64,000 bases of DNA from Oscillospiraceae bacterium (GCA_017395935.1 JAFQNL010000034.1:22058-86057); one strand, 5' to 3'; shown: positions 14,933-22,962, counted from the first letter of the stretch. Numbers and translations: made by a program. The notes: a model not told the origin generated them from the letters alone.

Positions 14933-15472
14933 TCAGACGGCGACAGAGTCCATGCCGGCAGACAACGCTGCAATGTTCAGATCGGCCAGCTTGGCCTTGG
15001 GGCCGGAGAAGATATGGTGGATCATCTTTTCCACCGTCTCCTTGCTGACAGCGCCTGTGGCTGCGATAACAGCGCCCAGCATGACCATGTTGGCGCACTT
15101 GACATTACCCAAGCCCCGGGCGATATCGTCGCAGGGTACCCGGTAGATGGTCACATCGGGCCGATCAAAGTCCTCGGTGATAATGGAGCTGTTAATGAAG
15201 ATAATTCCCTCGGGGTCCACGGTGGGAGCAAACTTGAGCAGAGAGGGATAGTTCATGGCGATCAGCTCGGTGCAACGGGAAAAAACGGGAGCTGCCACGG
15301 GTCGATCAGACAGGGTGACCGAGCAGTTGGCGGTACCGCCGCGCATTTCGGGACCATAGGAGGGGACCCAGGAGACTTCCAGACCTTCCTCCATGCCGGC
15401 TTCCACCAGACTCTTGCCGATGGACATGACGCCCTGACCACCGAAGCCCGCGATCATGATCTTCTTTTTCAT
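14933..15472 (-). CDS. 2-oxoacid:ferredoxin oxidoreductase, gamma subunit
   Basis: A 179-residue subunit of a CoA-dependent 2-oxoacid:ferredoxin oxidoreductase (KorC/VorA-gamma type). It begins MKKKIMIAGFGGQGVMSIGK, the glycine-rich signature of the gamma family, then has SYGPEMRGGTANCSV (about residues 46-60). The ATG at 15472 follows AAGGAGGTGTAATGCC, and the gene begins four bases after the beta-subunit stop. It is the last gene of the operon (ATPase, delta, alpha, beta, gamma). The complex oxidatively decarboxylates 2-oxoacids to acyl-CoA, or runs in reverse, with ferredoxin as electron partner. Confidence 0.93.
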   Translation of the reverse strand: MKKKIMIAGFGGQGVMSIGKSLVEAGMEEGLEVSWVPSYGPEMRGGTANCSVTLSDRPVAAPVFSRCTELIAMNYPSLLKFAPTVDPEGIIFINSSIITEDFDRPDVTIYRVPCDDIARGLGNVKCANMVMLGAVIAATGAVSKETVEKMIHHIFSGPKAKLADLNIAALSAGMDSVAV

Positions 15473-15476
15473 GGCA

Positions 15477-16211
15477 TTACACCTCCTTGATGACACCCAG
15501 AGGATAATACTCAGCCATGGGACCCAGTACCCATTCGTTGGCCTTCCGGGTAGTCATGGCCCAGTTGGTGGGACAGGCAGCCAACACTTCCACAAAGGTG
15601 AAGCCTTCGTTGTTGAGCTGCTTGGTAAAGGCCTTCTTAATGGCTCTCTTGGCTTTAATGATGTGAGGCACATCAGCCACGCAGACACGCTCTGCATAGA
15701 CCAGACCACCCAGACTCGACAGCATCTCGCACATCCGGATCGGCTCGCCATGGAGCTCCTTCTGACGACCAAGCGGAGCGGTGGTGGCCTTCTGACCGAT
15801 GAGGGTGGTAGGAGCCATCTGGCCGCCGGTCATACCGTAGATACCGTTGTTGATAAAGATGGTGGTGAACTTCTCGCCGCGCATAGCTGCGTGAACGATT
15901 TCAGCAATACCGATGGAAGCCAGATCGCCGTCGCCCTGATAGGTAAAGACAGGCTGGTCGGGGCAGGTGCGCTTGATGCCGGTGGCGACAGCGGGCGCTC
16001 TGCCGTGAGCGGCCTCAACTGCGTCGCAGGCCAAATAGTTGCCGGCAAAGACGCCGCAGCCGACGGGGCAGATGAGAACGGAGGTATCAATGATATTCAG
16101 TTCTTCCAGTGTCTCGGCAATGAGCTTATGAACGATGCCGTGGCTGCAGCCGGGGCAGTAGTGGAGCTCAGTATCCTGCAGGCCCTTGGATTTCACATAG
16201 ACAGGTTTCAT
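15477..16211 (-). CDS. 2-oxoacid:ferredoxin oxidoreductase, thiamine-diphosphate (beta) subunit
   Basis: Carries thiamine diphosphate and performs decarboxylation; 244 residues. The cysteine-containing start LHYCPGCSHGI (residues 16-26) and ICPVGCGVFAGNYL are typical. The thiamine-binding motif is seen as YQGDGDLASIG followed about 30 residues later by FINNGIYGMTGGQ. Its stop/start spacing with gamma is four bases, and its start overlaps the alpha-subunit stop by four bases (16208-16211), showing translational coupling. 2-Ketoisovalerate or 2-oxoglutarate are the commonest substrates for this architecture. Confidence 0.95.
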   Translation of the reverse strand: MKPVYVKSKGLQDTELHYCPGCSHGIVHKLIAETLEELNIIDTSVLICPVGCGVFAGNYLACDAVEAAHGRAPAVATGIKRTCPDQPVFTYQGDGDLASIGIAEIVHAAMRGEKFTTIFINNGIYGMTGGQMAPTTLIGQKATTAPLGRQKELHGEPIRMCEMLSSLGGLVYAERVCVADVPHIIKAKRAIKKAFTKQLNNEGFTFVEVLAACPTNWAMTTRKANEWVLGPMAEYYPLGVIKEV

Positions 16212-17290
16212 TTGCCAGCGCCTCCTTTCACGACAGAAGCGGCAAAGTCGGCAACCTCGTCCACTGTGGGGATAGAGCCGCCGGCCCGACCGAAGAAGTG
16301 GACAGGTGCTGCGCCGTTGACGGCCAGCTTAACGTCGTCTACCATCTGGCCCTGACTCATTTCCACCGAGATGACTGCTTTAACGCCGGGACGGCTGGCA
16401 ATCTGGTGGAGCTGGTCATAGGGGAAGGGGAAGAGGGTAATGGGACGGAAGAGACCGGCTTTGATACCGTACTTCCGCTCCAGACGATTGATGGCCGACC
16501 AGCAGATCCGGGCGGTGGTGCCGTAAGAGGCGAGAATGATTTCAGGCTCCTGACCGTCGCAGCCGATGGTCTCATAGCGAAGCTCTTCCTCTGCCATGCG
16601 GTCATACTTGGACTGGATGTGGACATTGTGCAGCTCGCAGTCGGGAGCGTCAATCCGAAGAGAGGTAACAAAGTTGTTCTTCTCTCTGCCGTGACGGCCG
16701 GTGGCGGCCCAATCCTTGGGAGGAAGCTCTACGGAAGGCCGCTGCTTCCACTCGATGGGCTCCATCATCTGACCAATCATACCGTCAGCCAGAATGAGCA
16801 CCGGGTTGCGATACTTATCAGCCAGATCAAAGGCGTCCTGAACCAGATCCACAGCCTCCTGAATGCTCTGGGGGGCCAGAACCATAGTCCGGTAGTCGCC
16901 ATTGCCGCCGCCCCGGGTGGACTGGAAGTAGTCAGCCTGAGAGGCCTGAATGGTACCCAGGCCGGGTCCGCCGCGGCTCATATTGATAATGACGGCGGGC
17001 AGCTCAGCGCCGGCGATATAGCTGATACCTTCCTGCTTCAGGCTGATGCCGGGAGAGGAGGAGGAGGTCATGGCCCGCTTGCCGGCAGCGGCAGCGCCAT
17101 AGACCATATTGATGGCAGCGACCTCAGACTCGGCCTGAACAAAGACCTTGCCATGCTGAGGCATATGCAGCGACATATATTCCGGGATCTCGTTCTGAGG
17201 AGTGATGGGGTAACCGAAGAAGCAATCGCAGCCGGCCCGAATGGCGGCCTCGGCAATGGCCTCATTGCCTTTCCAGAGTTCTTTTGCCAT
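16208..17290 (-). CDS. vorB: 2-oxoacid:ferredoxin oxidoreductase, alpha subunit (VorB-like)
   Basis: A 360-residue pyruvate:ferredoxin oxidoreductase domain I/II subunit. It begins KELWKGNEAIAEAAIRAGCD, followed by FFGYPITPQNEIPEYMS, the hallmark of the alpha chain. SSSSPGISLKQEGISY and GGPGLGTIQASQADYFQ follow, and the C-terminal part holds a transketolase C-like domain (from about residue 240). I assign it to the VorB (2-ketoisovalerate) branch by resemblance; 2-oxoglutarate specificity is the main alternative. The ATG at 17290 lies 14 bases after the ferredoxin subunit. Confidence 0.92.
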   Translation of the reverse strand: MAKELWKGNEAIAEAAIRAGCDCFFGYPITPQNEIPEYMSLHMPQHGKVFVQAESEVAAINMVYGAAAAGKRAMTSSSSPGISLKQEGISYIAGAELPAVIINMSRGGPGLGTIQASQADYFQSTRGGGNGDYRTMVLAPQSIQEAVDLVQDAFDLADKYRNPVLILADGMIGQMMEPIEWKQRPSVELPPKDWAATGRHGREKNNFVTSLRIDAPDCELHNVHIQSKYDRMAEEELRYETIGCDGQEPEIILASYGTTARICWSAINRLERKYGIKAGLFRPITLFPFPYDQLHQIASRPGVKAVISVEMSQGQMVDDVKLAVNGAAPVHFFGRAGGSIPTVDEVADFAASVVKGGAGK

Positions 17291-17304
17291 GTTACTTCCC
17301 CCTC

Positions 17305-17514
17305 TCAGTCACGGTAGACGGAAATGACCGAATCCGGGCAGATCCGTGCGCAGCTGGCGCAGCCGATACATTTACTGGTATCAGTGCAGCCGGCAGGGTG
17401 ATAACCTTTGCGGTTGGTGGATTCTTCCAGTGCCAGAATGTGGACCGGACAGGCATCTACACAGAGCTCGCAGCCCTTGCAGCGATCCCGGTCGAAGATG
17501 ACTTTGGCAGCCAT
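17305..17514 (-). CDS. 4Fe-4S ferredoxin-type (delta) subunit of the 2-oxoacid oxidoreductase
   Basis: A 69-residue electron-transfer subunit with two 4Fe-4S binding motifs: CKGCELCVDACP (residues 12-23) and CIGCASCARICP (49-60), each CxxCxxCxxxCP. It should pass electrons from the catalytic subunits to free ferredoxin. It is encoded just upstream of the alpha subunit, the usual place for delta in four-subunit enzymes. The ATG at 17514 follows AAGAGGAGGCGAAGCAT. Confidence 0.95.
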   Translation of the reverse strand: MAAKVIFDRDRCKGCELCVDACPVHILALEESTNRKGYHPAGCTDTSKCIGCASCARICPDSVISVYRD

Positions 17515-17569
17515 ATGCTTCGCCTCCTCTTAAATGACTATGGCTGATGGTGGTGTATGGTACAGGTGC

Positions 17570-18259
17570 TTAGAGTTCCCAGGGGTGTTTCATATATCGG
17601 GTCATTGGAAATACGGGGGAGCTTTGGGGCGGGAGCTGACAGGCCAGATGCGCTTCGGCAGAGTGGCAGAGGATGGGGACGCCGGTCTCCAGGGAAAGGG
17701 CCTCCGCCAGCGCGATACCATCAAGAATGGTCTCCACAGTGGTCTCGCAGCCCAGATGGGAGTTGTTGATGATACCGACTACAGGAAGTCCCATGATCTG
17801 GCTGATTCCCTCCATGGAGATCAGGGCGCCTTCCAGTGTGGAGGTGGCCGGCCGGCAGCCGTTAAGGACAAAATAGACGCCCTGAGACTGAGCCAGAATC
17901 CGAGGCCGATACCGGGCCAGCACCCGGGCTCCCTGGACGCTTCCGCCGATATCCAGAATGGCTGTCAGAGAAGGGTCATCAAAAACGGCGTTAAGCTGGG
18001 CCGGCATGGAAGGCAGGTCTGCGTCCAGACAGGCCTGAGAGCTGGCGATCAGTTCAATTCCCTTTTCTTTCAGCAGATCGCGCCGTTCTCGGGAGCGGTA
18101 ATAGGGATTGACCACGTCCAGATCAGCCAGCACAGGTCTTGGACAGTGCTCTGCCAGCGCCAGTGCCAGATTGACGGCAAACTCCGTCTTTCCGCTTCCG
18201 GTATGGCCGACGATAATAGAAATGCGGGGGAGAGAGAGGTCTCTGACCGAGAAATCCAT
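17570..18259 (-). CDS. P-loop ATPase of the 2-oxoacid oxidoreductase operon, function unknown
   Basis: A 229-residue predicted cytoplasmic ATP-binding protein. It has a Walker A motif GHTGSGKT (residues 18-25), a ParA/MinD-like VLADLDVVNPYYRSRE (about 43-58) and an ILDIGGS strand end (about 95-101) resembling Walker B. The fold looks like the MinD/Mrp or uridine-kinase-like P-loop group, without a deviant Walker A lysine. It is the first gene behind the promoter at 18320-18348 and lies 55 bases before the ferredoxin subunit. A role in assembly or regulation of the oxidoreductase is possible but not shown. Confidence 0.85.
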   Translation of the reverse strand: MDFSVRDLSLPRISIIVGHTGSGKTEFAVNLALALAEHCPRPVLADLDVVNPYYRSRERRDLLKEKGIELIASSQACLDADLPSMPAQLNAVFDDPSLTAILDIGGSVQGARVLARYRPRILAQSQGVYFVLNGCRPATSTLEGALISMEGISQIMGLPVVGIINNSHLGCETTVETILDGIALAEALSLETGVPILCHSAEAHLACQLPPQSSPVFPMTRYMKHPWEL

Positions 18260-18289
18260 AGACAGACCTCCTTTCAGAAAGGGGCGAGT

Positions 18290-18317
18290 TGTATGATGAA
18301 AGGTTTATTGTATGATG
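18290..18317. repeat. Direct repeat TTGTATGATG in the divergent regulatory region
   Basis: TTGTATGATG occurs at 18290-18299 and again at 18308-18317, 18 bases apart. The second copy is part of the palindrome at 18307-18329, so the first may be a half-site for the same regulator. Confidence 0.65.
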
Positions 18318-18329
18318 TCATGATACAAT
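18307..18329. promoter_or_regulatory. Palindromic operator between the 2-oxoacid oxidoreductase operon and the GntR gene
   Basis: Arms ATTGTAT (18307-18313) and ATACAAT (18323-18329) flank a nine-base centre. The palindrome covers the -10 box (18320-18325) of the leftward promoter and lies just upstream of the rightward one. Its place beside a FadR-type GntR gene and its arm sequence fit an autoregulatory GntR operator that would repress the oxidoreductase operon. Confidence 0.75.
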
Positions 18330-18348
18330 AAAATTGATAATATGTCAA
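18320..18348 (-). promoter_or_regulatory. Promoter of the P-loop ATPase/2-oxoacid oxidoreductase operon
   Basis: On the minus strand, -35 TTGACA (18343-18348) and -10 TATCAT (18320-18325) are 17 bases apart. The operator palindrome overlaps the -10, so a bound regulator should block polymerase. Confidence 0.8.
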
Positions 18349-18352
18349 GGTC

Positions 18353-18381
18353 TTGAATAAAAGTGATTGCTGTGCTATACT
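18353..18381 (+). promoter_or_regulatory. Promoter of the GntR regulator gene
   Basis: -35 TTGAAT (18353-18358), 17-base spacer, then -10 TATACT (18376-18381) preceded by TGC (extended -10). It lies 31 bases before the ATG at 18413. Confidence 0.8.
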
Positions 18382-18412
18382 ACAGAAAATCAGAAGAGAG
18401 GAAGTGAAGCGA

Positions 18413-19117
18413 ATGGCAGTGCCGGAGAAAAAACTGGCCGATCAGACGGCAGAGAAAATCTTTCAGATGATCATTTCCCAACCTCAGTATATCCCGGGAA
18501 GTAAGCTCCCCAATGAAGCAGAGCTCTGTCAGATCTTTCAGGTCAGCAGAACCACGTTGCGGGAAGCTATCCGGACACTGGTGACTCAGGGCTATCTGGA
18601 GGTCCAGCGGGGCAAGGGTACCTTTGTCTCCAAGCGAATGTCCATTCGGGGCGATATTGGGCTGGGCCAACTCCATGCCGTCCAGATGCGTCTGCAGGAG
18701 CTCTTTGAGATCCGGCTCATGCTGGAACCCTCTACAGCCATGCTGGCCTGCGCCAGAGGCAGCGACGAGGAGATTGCCCATATTCTGTCCATTGGTGAGG
18801 AGGTAGCCAACCGGATCCATAACGGCGGCGACTGGGACAGCGCCGACCTCCGCTTCCATCAGGCCTTTGTGGAGGCTTGCCATAACCATTTTATGGCTCA
18901 GCTGATTCCTATTATCCACAGGGCAGTCTCTGAGACGTGGAATATGATTGGCGACTATCCACAGCTGCCGGACATGGTGCTTCGGGACAATGAGTTGATT
19001 ATGAGCTTCCTTCAGGACCGGGACCCTCAGGGAGTTCGCTTGGCCATGTCGACCCACCTGCGTCATGTGATTGCGGCGCTGGACTTTGGTATGACCGACT
19101 TCATGCAGATGCTCTGA
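18413..19117 (+). CDS. GntR-family transcriptional regulator, FadR/FCD subgroup
   Basis: A 234-residue DNA-binding regulator. The N-terminal winged helix has LPNEAELCQIFQVSRTTLRE (about residues 29-48) followed by GYLEVQRGKGTFV. The C-terminal all-helical FCD ligand domain keeps the metal-binding pattern Asp-x3-His in DLRFHQAFVEACH and a late His in STHLRHVI. The ATG at 18413 follows GAGAGGAAGTG and agrees with the promoter position; earlier in-frame starts fall in the promoter. It is divergent from the 2-oxoacid oxidoreductase operon and is its likely repressor, responding to a carboxylic acid such as a 2-oxoacid (inferred). Confidence 0.92.
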   Translation: MAVPEKKLADQTAEKIFQMIISQPQYIPGSKLPNEAELCQIFQVSRTTLREAIRTLVTQGYLEVQRGKGTFVSKRMSIRGDIGLGQLHAVQMRLQELFEIRLMLEPSTAMLACARGSDEEIAHILSIGEEVANRIHNGGDWDSADLRFHQAFVEACHNHFMAQLIPIIHRAVSETWNMIGDYPQLPDMVLRDNELIMSFLQDRDPQGVRLAMSTHLRHVIAALDFGMTDFMQML

Positions 19118-19129
19118 AAGAAAGAGAGC

Positions 19130-19164
19130 AAAAAAGCGCAATGCTGACAGCATTGCGCTTTTTT
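19130..19164. terminator. Bidirectional terminator between the GntR and transglutaminase genes
   Basis: An 11-bp stem AGCGCAATGCT (19135-19145) against its complement (19149-19159) with a three-base loop, flanked by A-run and T-run. It serves both converging genes. Confidence 0.92.
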
Positions 19165-19185
19165 GCTTTATAAGCATTGGCGGGT

Positions 19186-20202
19186 TCAGAGCAGCTCACC
19201 CTCGTTGGCTTGCTGGGTGACGATCTCCTGAGCGGGGGCCTGGACAGAGAAATCCGCCTGCAGGACGGCCTGCGGCCAGTTGAGGCTGATTTGAACGTGC
19301 TTTCCCTTTTCTGCAGCTGCCTGTTCCAGTTTCTCGCACAGACAGAGCAGAACATCCCGGGTCAGATAGCTGCCCCGCCAGTGGAAGAGGAAGCTCCGGT
19401 TCTTCCGGATGGCCTGAGCGGCTCTCCTTACAACCTCTTCCTCCTTGGTAAAGGAGAGCTTCTTTTCCCGATAGTAGAAGCGGCTGCTGTCACTGCAGGG
19501 AGGGACAGAGAAGAGAACAGGTTCGTGGTCCCGGAAAATGGCCCTGTCATCCAGACAAAAGTAATCATAGCGGATCGGTCCTTCGCCGGTAAGAGTGTTG
19601 TCAAAGGTAGCGTCCAGATGGTAATACTTGCCGTCGAGCCTGACGATATTCCATGTATGGCGATACTTAATCCCCTTTTCCGGGTTGTTGCCGCTGATAG
19701 GAATGACGCACCAGATCCCTAACTGGTCGCAGAGGGATTTGACCGCCTTGGCGATCCCCTCGCAGACTGAGACGCCCTGTGTGAGCGGTCCGATTATTTC
19801 GTGGGAATAGGCTTTCTTCAGCTTGTCGTAGCGGACATTCTGGCAGATAAAGTCGTGGACAAAGAGGAGCTTATCCCACTCGCTCTTCTCCCTGACCGGG
19901 CGGCAGAGCTTCTCAATCCGGGCCGTCAGCGCCTCCCGGTGGGCGAGGATCTTTTTCTTCTCAAACAGATACTCCGGCACCAGCTCCACATGGGAGGCAT
20001 CCCGGTAAAAGCGGTAGGAGTAATTGGTCACATAGAAGATCTCCGGATGATCCAGCCGGAGCTGCAGCAGAATCTCGGCCAGTTCCTGTCCCTCCAGTCG
20101 GGGGACGGGGAAGGCTGGGGCAACGGCACGCAAACCGGTGAGCATGGCGTGATAGGCCTCCTGGTGGGCCTTGGAGAGGTGAGCGTAGTAGTAGGCCTCC
20201 AT
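19186..20202 (-). CDS. Transglutaminase-like cysteine protease domain protein
   Basis: A 338-residue protein with a transglutaminase core in the middle. The catalytic triad is visible as Cys147 in GVSVCEGIAKA, His182 in YRHTWNIV and Asp197 in YYHLDATFD. An N-terminal helical region (1-100) and a C-terminal alpha/beta part (210-338) flank it. No signal peptide or membrane segment is seen, unlike many secreted relatives. The ATG at 20202 lies four bases after the threonine aldolase stop, so the two are co-transcribed. Bacterial proteins of this type are usually peptidases or amidases rather than cross-linkers. The substrate is unknown. Confidence 0.87.
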   Translation of the reverse strand: MEAYYYAHLSKAHQEAYHAMLTGLRAVAPAFPVPRLEGQELAEILLQLRLDHPEIFYVTNYSYRFYRDASHVELVPEYLFEKKKILAHREALTARIEKLCRPVREKSEWDKLLFVHDFICQNVRYDKLKKAYSHEIIGPLTQGVSVCEGIAKAVKSLCDQLGIWCVIPISGNNPEKGIKYRHTWNIVRLDGKYYHLDATFDNTLTGEGPIRYDYFCLDDRAIFRDHEPVLFSVPPCSDSSRFYYREKKLSFTKEEEVVRRAAQAIRKNRSFLFHWRGSYLTRDVLLCLCEKLEQAAAEKGKHVQISLNWPQAVLQADFSVQAPAQEIVTQQANEGELL

Positions 20203-20206
20203 GCTC

Positions 20207-21250
20207 TCAGCGGCCTCTCAGGGCGCGCAGATCGGACAGCAGGGCCTCGATGGCCTCGTCGGTGGTGGACCAGCTGGTGCAGAAGCGGACCGCGTCGTGC
20301 TGCTCGTCCACATGAGCCCAGTGCTCAAAACCGTGCCGCTGCCGGAGAGCGGCGATTTCGGCTTTGGTCAGGATGGGGAAGACCTGATTGGTGGGGGACT
20401 GGGCAAAGAGAGGAATATCCAGCTCAGAGAAGAGATCCCGGAGCTTCTGAGCGCAGGAAACGCCCCGGCGGCAGGCGGAGACATACAGATCGTTCTGGAA
20501 GAGCGCGCCAAACTGAATGCCCAGCAGACGGCCCTTGGCCAGCATGCCGCCGTGCTGCTTGATGAAGTAGCGGAAGTCCAGATTGAGGGCGGGATGGGTG
20601 ATAACCACTGCCTCGCCAAAGAGCAGACCGCACTTGGTGCCGCCGATATAGAAGGCATCGGTGAGCCGGGCCAGATCGGCCAGCGTCACGTCGCACTCGG
20701 GGGTGGCCAGAGCATAGCCCAGACGGGCGCCGTCCACAAAGAGGAAGAGTTCCCGCTGGCGGCAGACCCGGCTGATCTCCTCCAGCTCGGCCAGCGAGTA
20801 GAGAGTGCCCACCTCGGTGGACTGGGAGAGATAGACCATGCCGGGCTGAACCACGTGCTCATGGCTCTCGTCGTTCCAATGGGCCTGCCAGGCCTCTTCA
20901 ATCTGAGCAGCGGTGATCTTGCCGTTTACTGCCGGGAGCGGGAGAACCTTGTGGCCGGTGGCCTCAATGGCGCCTGTCTCGTGGACATTGATATGGCCGC
21001 TCTGAGCGCAGAGAACCCCCTGGTGGGGCCGGAGGGCGGCGGCGATGACGGTGGTGTTGGTCTGGGTGCCGCCTACCAGAAAATGAACGTTGGCGGTGGG
21101 AGCCTTGCAGGCCTCCTTGATCAGCGCGGCAGCTTTGGCACAGTAGGGGTCACAGCCGTAGCCCACCGTGTTGTCGTCGTTGGTGGCGACCAGAGCCTCC
21201 AGCACTTGGGGAAGACAGCCGTTAACGTAGTCGGATTCGAAGAAATACAT
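20207..21250 (-). CDS. Threonine aldolase family protein (PLP-dependent beta-eliminating lyase)
   Basis: A 347-residue aldolase-fold PLP enzyme, predicted to cleave L-threonine or L-allo-threonine to glycine and acetaldehyde. It shows SDYVNGCLPQVLEAL at the N-terminus, FLVGGTQTN (about residues 57-65), the PLP-binding Asp173 in LFVDGARLGYA and the Schiff-base Lys206 in YIGGTKCG. It belongs to the low-specificity LtaE branch by these motifs, but related beta-eliminating lyases cannot be excluded. The ATG at 21250 follows TGAGGTAATAACC. It is preceded by a GntR regulator (44-base gap) and followed by the transglutaminase-like gene. Confidence 0.88.
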   Translation of the reverse strand: MYFFESDYVNGCLPQVLEALVATNDDNTVGYGCDPYCAKAAALIKEACKAPTANVHFLVGGTQTNTTVIAAALRPHQGVLCAQSGHINVHETGAIEATGHKVLPLPAVNGKITAAQIEEAWQAHWNDESHEHVVQPGMVYLSQSTEVGTLYSLAELEEISRVCRQRELFLFVDGARLGYALATPECDVTLADLARLTDAFYIGGTKCGLLFGEAVVITHPALNLDFRYFIKQHGGMLAKGRLLGIQFGALFQNDLYVSACRRGVSCAQKLRDLFSELDIPLFAQSPTNQVFPILTKAEIAALRQRHGFEHWAHVDEQHDAVRFCTSWSTTDEAIEALLSDLRALRGR

Positions 21251-21294
21251 GGTTATTACCTCACAGTACAGAAAAATGTAAAAGACAAAGGAGA

Positions 21295-21984
21295 TCAAAA
21301 GTCTGCCGGAGGGCGGAAGAAGCTCTCATGGCGCAGTCGGATCGAGACTTCGTCTACCTTATAGCGGCTCAGATGCTTTTCCACTGCCTGCTCGGCCCCA
21401 AGGGGATCCCGGGCCAGCAGGGCGTTTACCAGCTCACGGTGATCGGAGAGCATCTTGGTGTTGTTTACCGGCGAAAGAGACAGCGTCCGGACCCGGTCGA
21501 AGTGGATGACAAAACCGCTGAGCAGCTGGTGGGCATGGACCATACCGGCCAGTTCAAAAAGGGCCTTGTGGAAAGCGTCGTCCAGAGCGAGGAAAAGATC
21601 GTTATTTCCTAACCTGATCGCGTCGGCTTGGCGGCTGATATACTCCAGCAGCGGATCCAGCAGTTCCGGTTCTGTCATCTGACAAAGCTTTTTGCACACG
21701 GCAGTCTCCATGGCAAGACGCATGAACCGGGCCTCGTCCACCAGATCGTAGTTCAGGTAGGCGATTCGGCTGCCCCGCTGGGGCAGAACTTCCACAATGC
21801 CCACTTTGGACAGGTCGATCAGCGCTTCCCGGACAGGGGTACGGGAAAGCCCCATCTGGTCGGCCAGCTCTTTCTCGCTTACCAGCGCACCGGGAGGCAG
21901 CTCGGTCAGCACGATATTATCCCGAATGGTCCGGAAGGCGTATTCCCTTCCGCTTTCGTAGGGAGATCTCTGGGTTAGCTTCAT
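21295..21984 (-). CDS. GntR-family transcriptional regulator, FCD subgroup
   Basis: A 229-residue regulator with an N-terminal winged helix: PPGALVSEKELADQMGLSRT (about residues 30-49), then VREALIDLSKVGIVEVLPQRG. A C-terminal FCD domain keeps the DDAFHKALFELAG pattern (about 115-127) and SDHRELVNALL. It heads the leftward operon GntR - threonine aldolase - transglutaminase-like protein and so probably controls it in response to a small carboxylate or amino acid. The ATG at 21984 follows AAAAGGTGATAAAAG. It shares the domain layout of the regulator at 18413 but not a closely similar sequence. Confidence 0.92.
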   Translation of the reverse strand: MKLTQRSPYESGREYAFRTIRDNIVLTELPPGALVSEKELADQMGLSRTPVREALIDLSKVGIVEVLPQRGSRIAYLNYDLVDEARFMRLAMETAVCKKLCQMTEPELLDPLLEYISRQADAIRLGNNDLFLALDDAFHKALFELAGMVHAHQLLSGFVIHFDRVRTLSLSPVNNTKMLSDHRELVNALLARDPLGAEQAVEKHLSRYKVDEVSIRLRHESFFRPPADF

Positions 21985-22016
21985 CTTTTATCACCTTTTG
22001 AGCGCATACTGTAGGC

Positions 22017-22045
22017 AATATAACATATCTACCTTTTTTCGTCAA
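22017..22045 (-). promoter_or_regulatory. Promoter of the GntR-threonine aldolase operon
   Basis: On the minus strand, -35 TTGACG (22040-22045) and -10 TATATT (22017-22022) are 17 bases apart, 32 bases before the GntR ATG. Confidence 0.8.
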
Positions 22046-22099
22046 CTGACGGACCGGTTTCAAAGACTGAAAAGAGTACTTTTCCGATAAAGGAAAGTG

Positions 22100-22108
22100 T
22101 GTTATACT
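22100..22108 (+). promoter_or_regulatory. Extended -10 promoter of the polysaccharide deacetylase gene
   Basis: TGTTATACT lies 31 bases before the ATG at 22140; the -35 (TTTTCC at 22080-22085, 17-base spacing) is weak. It faces away from the GntR promoter about 60 bases to the left. Confidence 0.55.
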
Positions 22109-22139
22109 CGCGGAAAAGAAGCTGAGAGGAGCGAGAGCG

Positions 22140-22958
22140 ATGACCCTGACCAAATGTTGGCCGGGAGGAAAGACCAGGGCCTTTAATCTGACTTATGACG
22201 ATGGCGTGGTACAGGATATCGGAATGGTGGAGCTGCTGAATGAGCTGGGTCTGAAAGGTACCTTTAACCTGAACTCCCAGCTCATGGCAGAGGACTTCCG
22301 GTGGCAGCATCCCTGCGGAATGTGGGTCTGCCGTCTTGGGCCGGAGCAGGCGGCAGCCCTCTATGAGGGCCATGAGGTGGCCTGCCATACCCTGACCCAC
22401 CCCGATTTTTCTGCCCTCTCCCGGGAGGCCATGCTCTGGGAAATGGGGGAGGACAAGCGCCGGCTGGAAGCGCTGTTTGGCCGGGAGATCCGAGGATTTG
22501 CGCTGCCCTTTCATCACTGGAGCAATCTTGCCAGATCTTGTGCCATTGAGTGCGGATTTTCCTATGCCCGTATCTCGGAGGAGAGCGGCGCTTACCGGCC
22601 GCCTGAAGATTACTATAGCTGGAAGGCGGGTATTTTCCATCTCAACGAGGGGCTCGACGACTATGTCGAGGGCTTTCTCCAGTGTGAAAATGAGATGGCG
22701 CTGGGTCAGATTGTGGGTCACAGCTATGATCTGGACGCCATTGGAGACTGGGAAACCATGGCCGGACACCTTCGGCGGATCTCCGAAGATTCGGATACCG
22801 TCTCCATGACCAATCTGGAACTGGCCGACTACCTCCGGGCTATGGAACAGGCGGTGCTCTCCGATGGCCGGCTGGAAAACCGGAGCAGTCTTCCGCTCTG
22901 GTTCCGGCTGAATACAGAGAGGATTTGCCTGCTGCCGGGTGAGAGCCGGCAGCTGTAA
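22140..22958 (+). CDS. Polysaccharide deacetylase family protein
   Basis: A 272-residue carbohydrate esterase 4-like (NodB-fold) protein, a family that removes N- or O-acyl groups from sugars. The metal motif is TYDDG (Asp20, Asp21) and HTLTHPDF (His83, His87), followed by RGFALPFHHWSN. There is no signal peptide, so a cytoplasmic small-molecule substrate is as likely as a wall polymer. The ATG at 22140 follows GAGAGGAGCG. It ends in its own hairpin at 22967-22997 and is not in an operon. Confidence 0.88.
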   Translation: MTLTKCWPGGKTRAFNLTYDDGVVQDIGMVELLNELGLKGTFNLNSQLMAEDFRWQHPCGMWVCRLGPEQAAALYEGHEVACHTLTHPDFSALSREAMLWEMGEDKRRLEALFGREIRGFALPFHHWSNLARSCAIECGFSYARISEESGAYRPPEDYYSWKAGIFHLNEGLDDYVEGFLQCENEMALGQIVGHSYDLDAIGDWETMAGHLRRISEDSDTVSMTNLELADYLRAMEQAVLSDGRLENRSSLPLWFRLNTERICLLPGESRQL

Positions 22959-22962
22959 GGGA

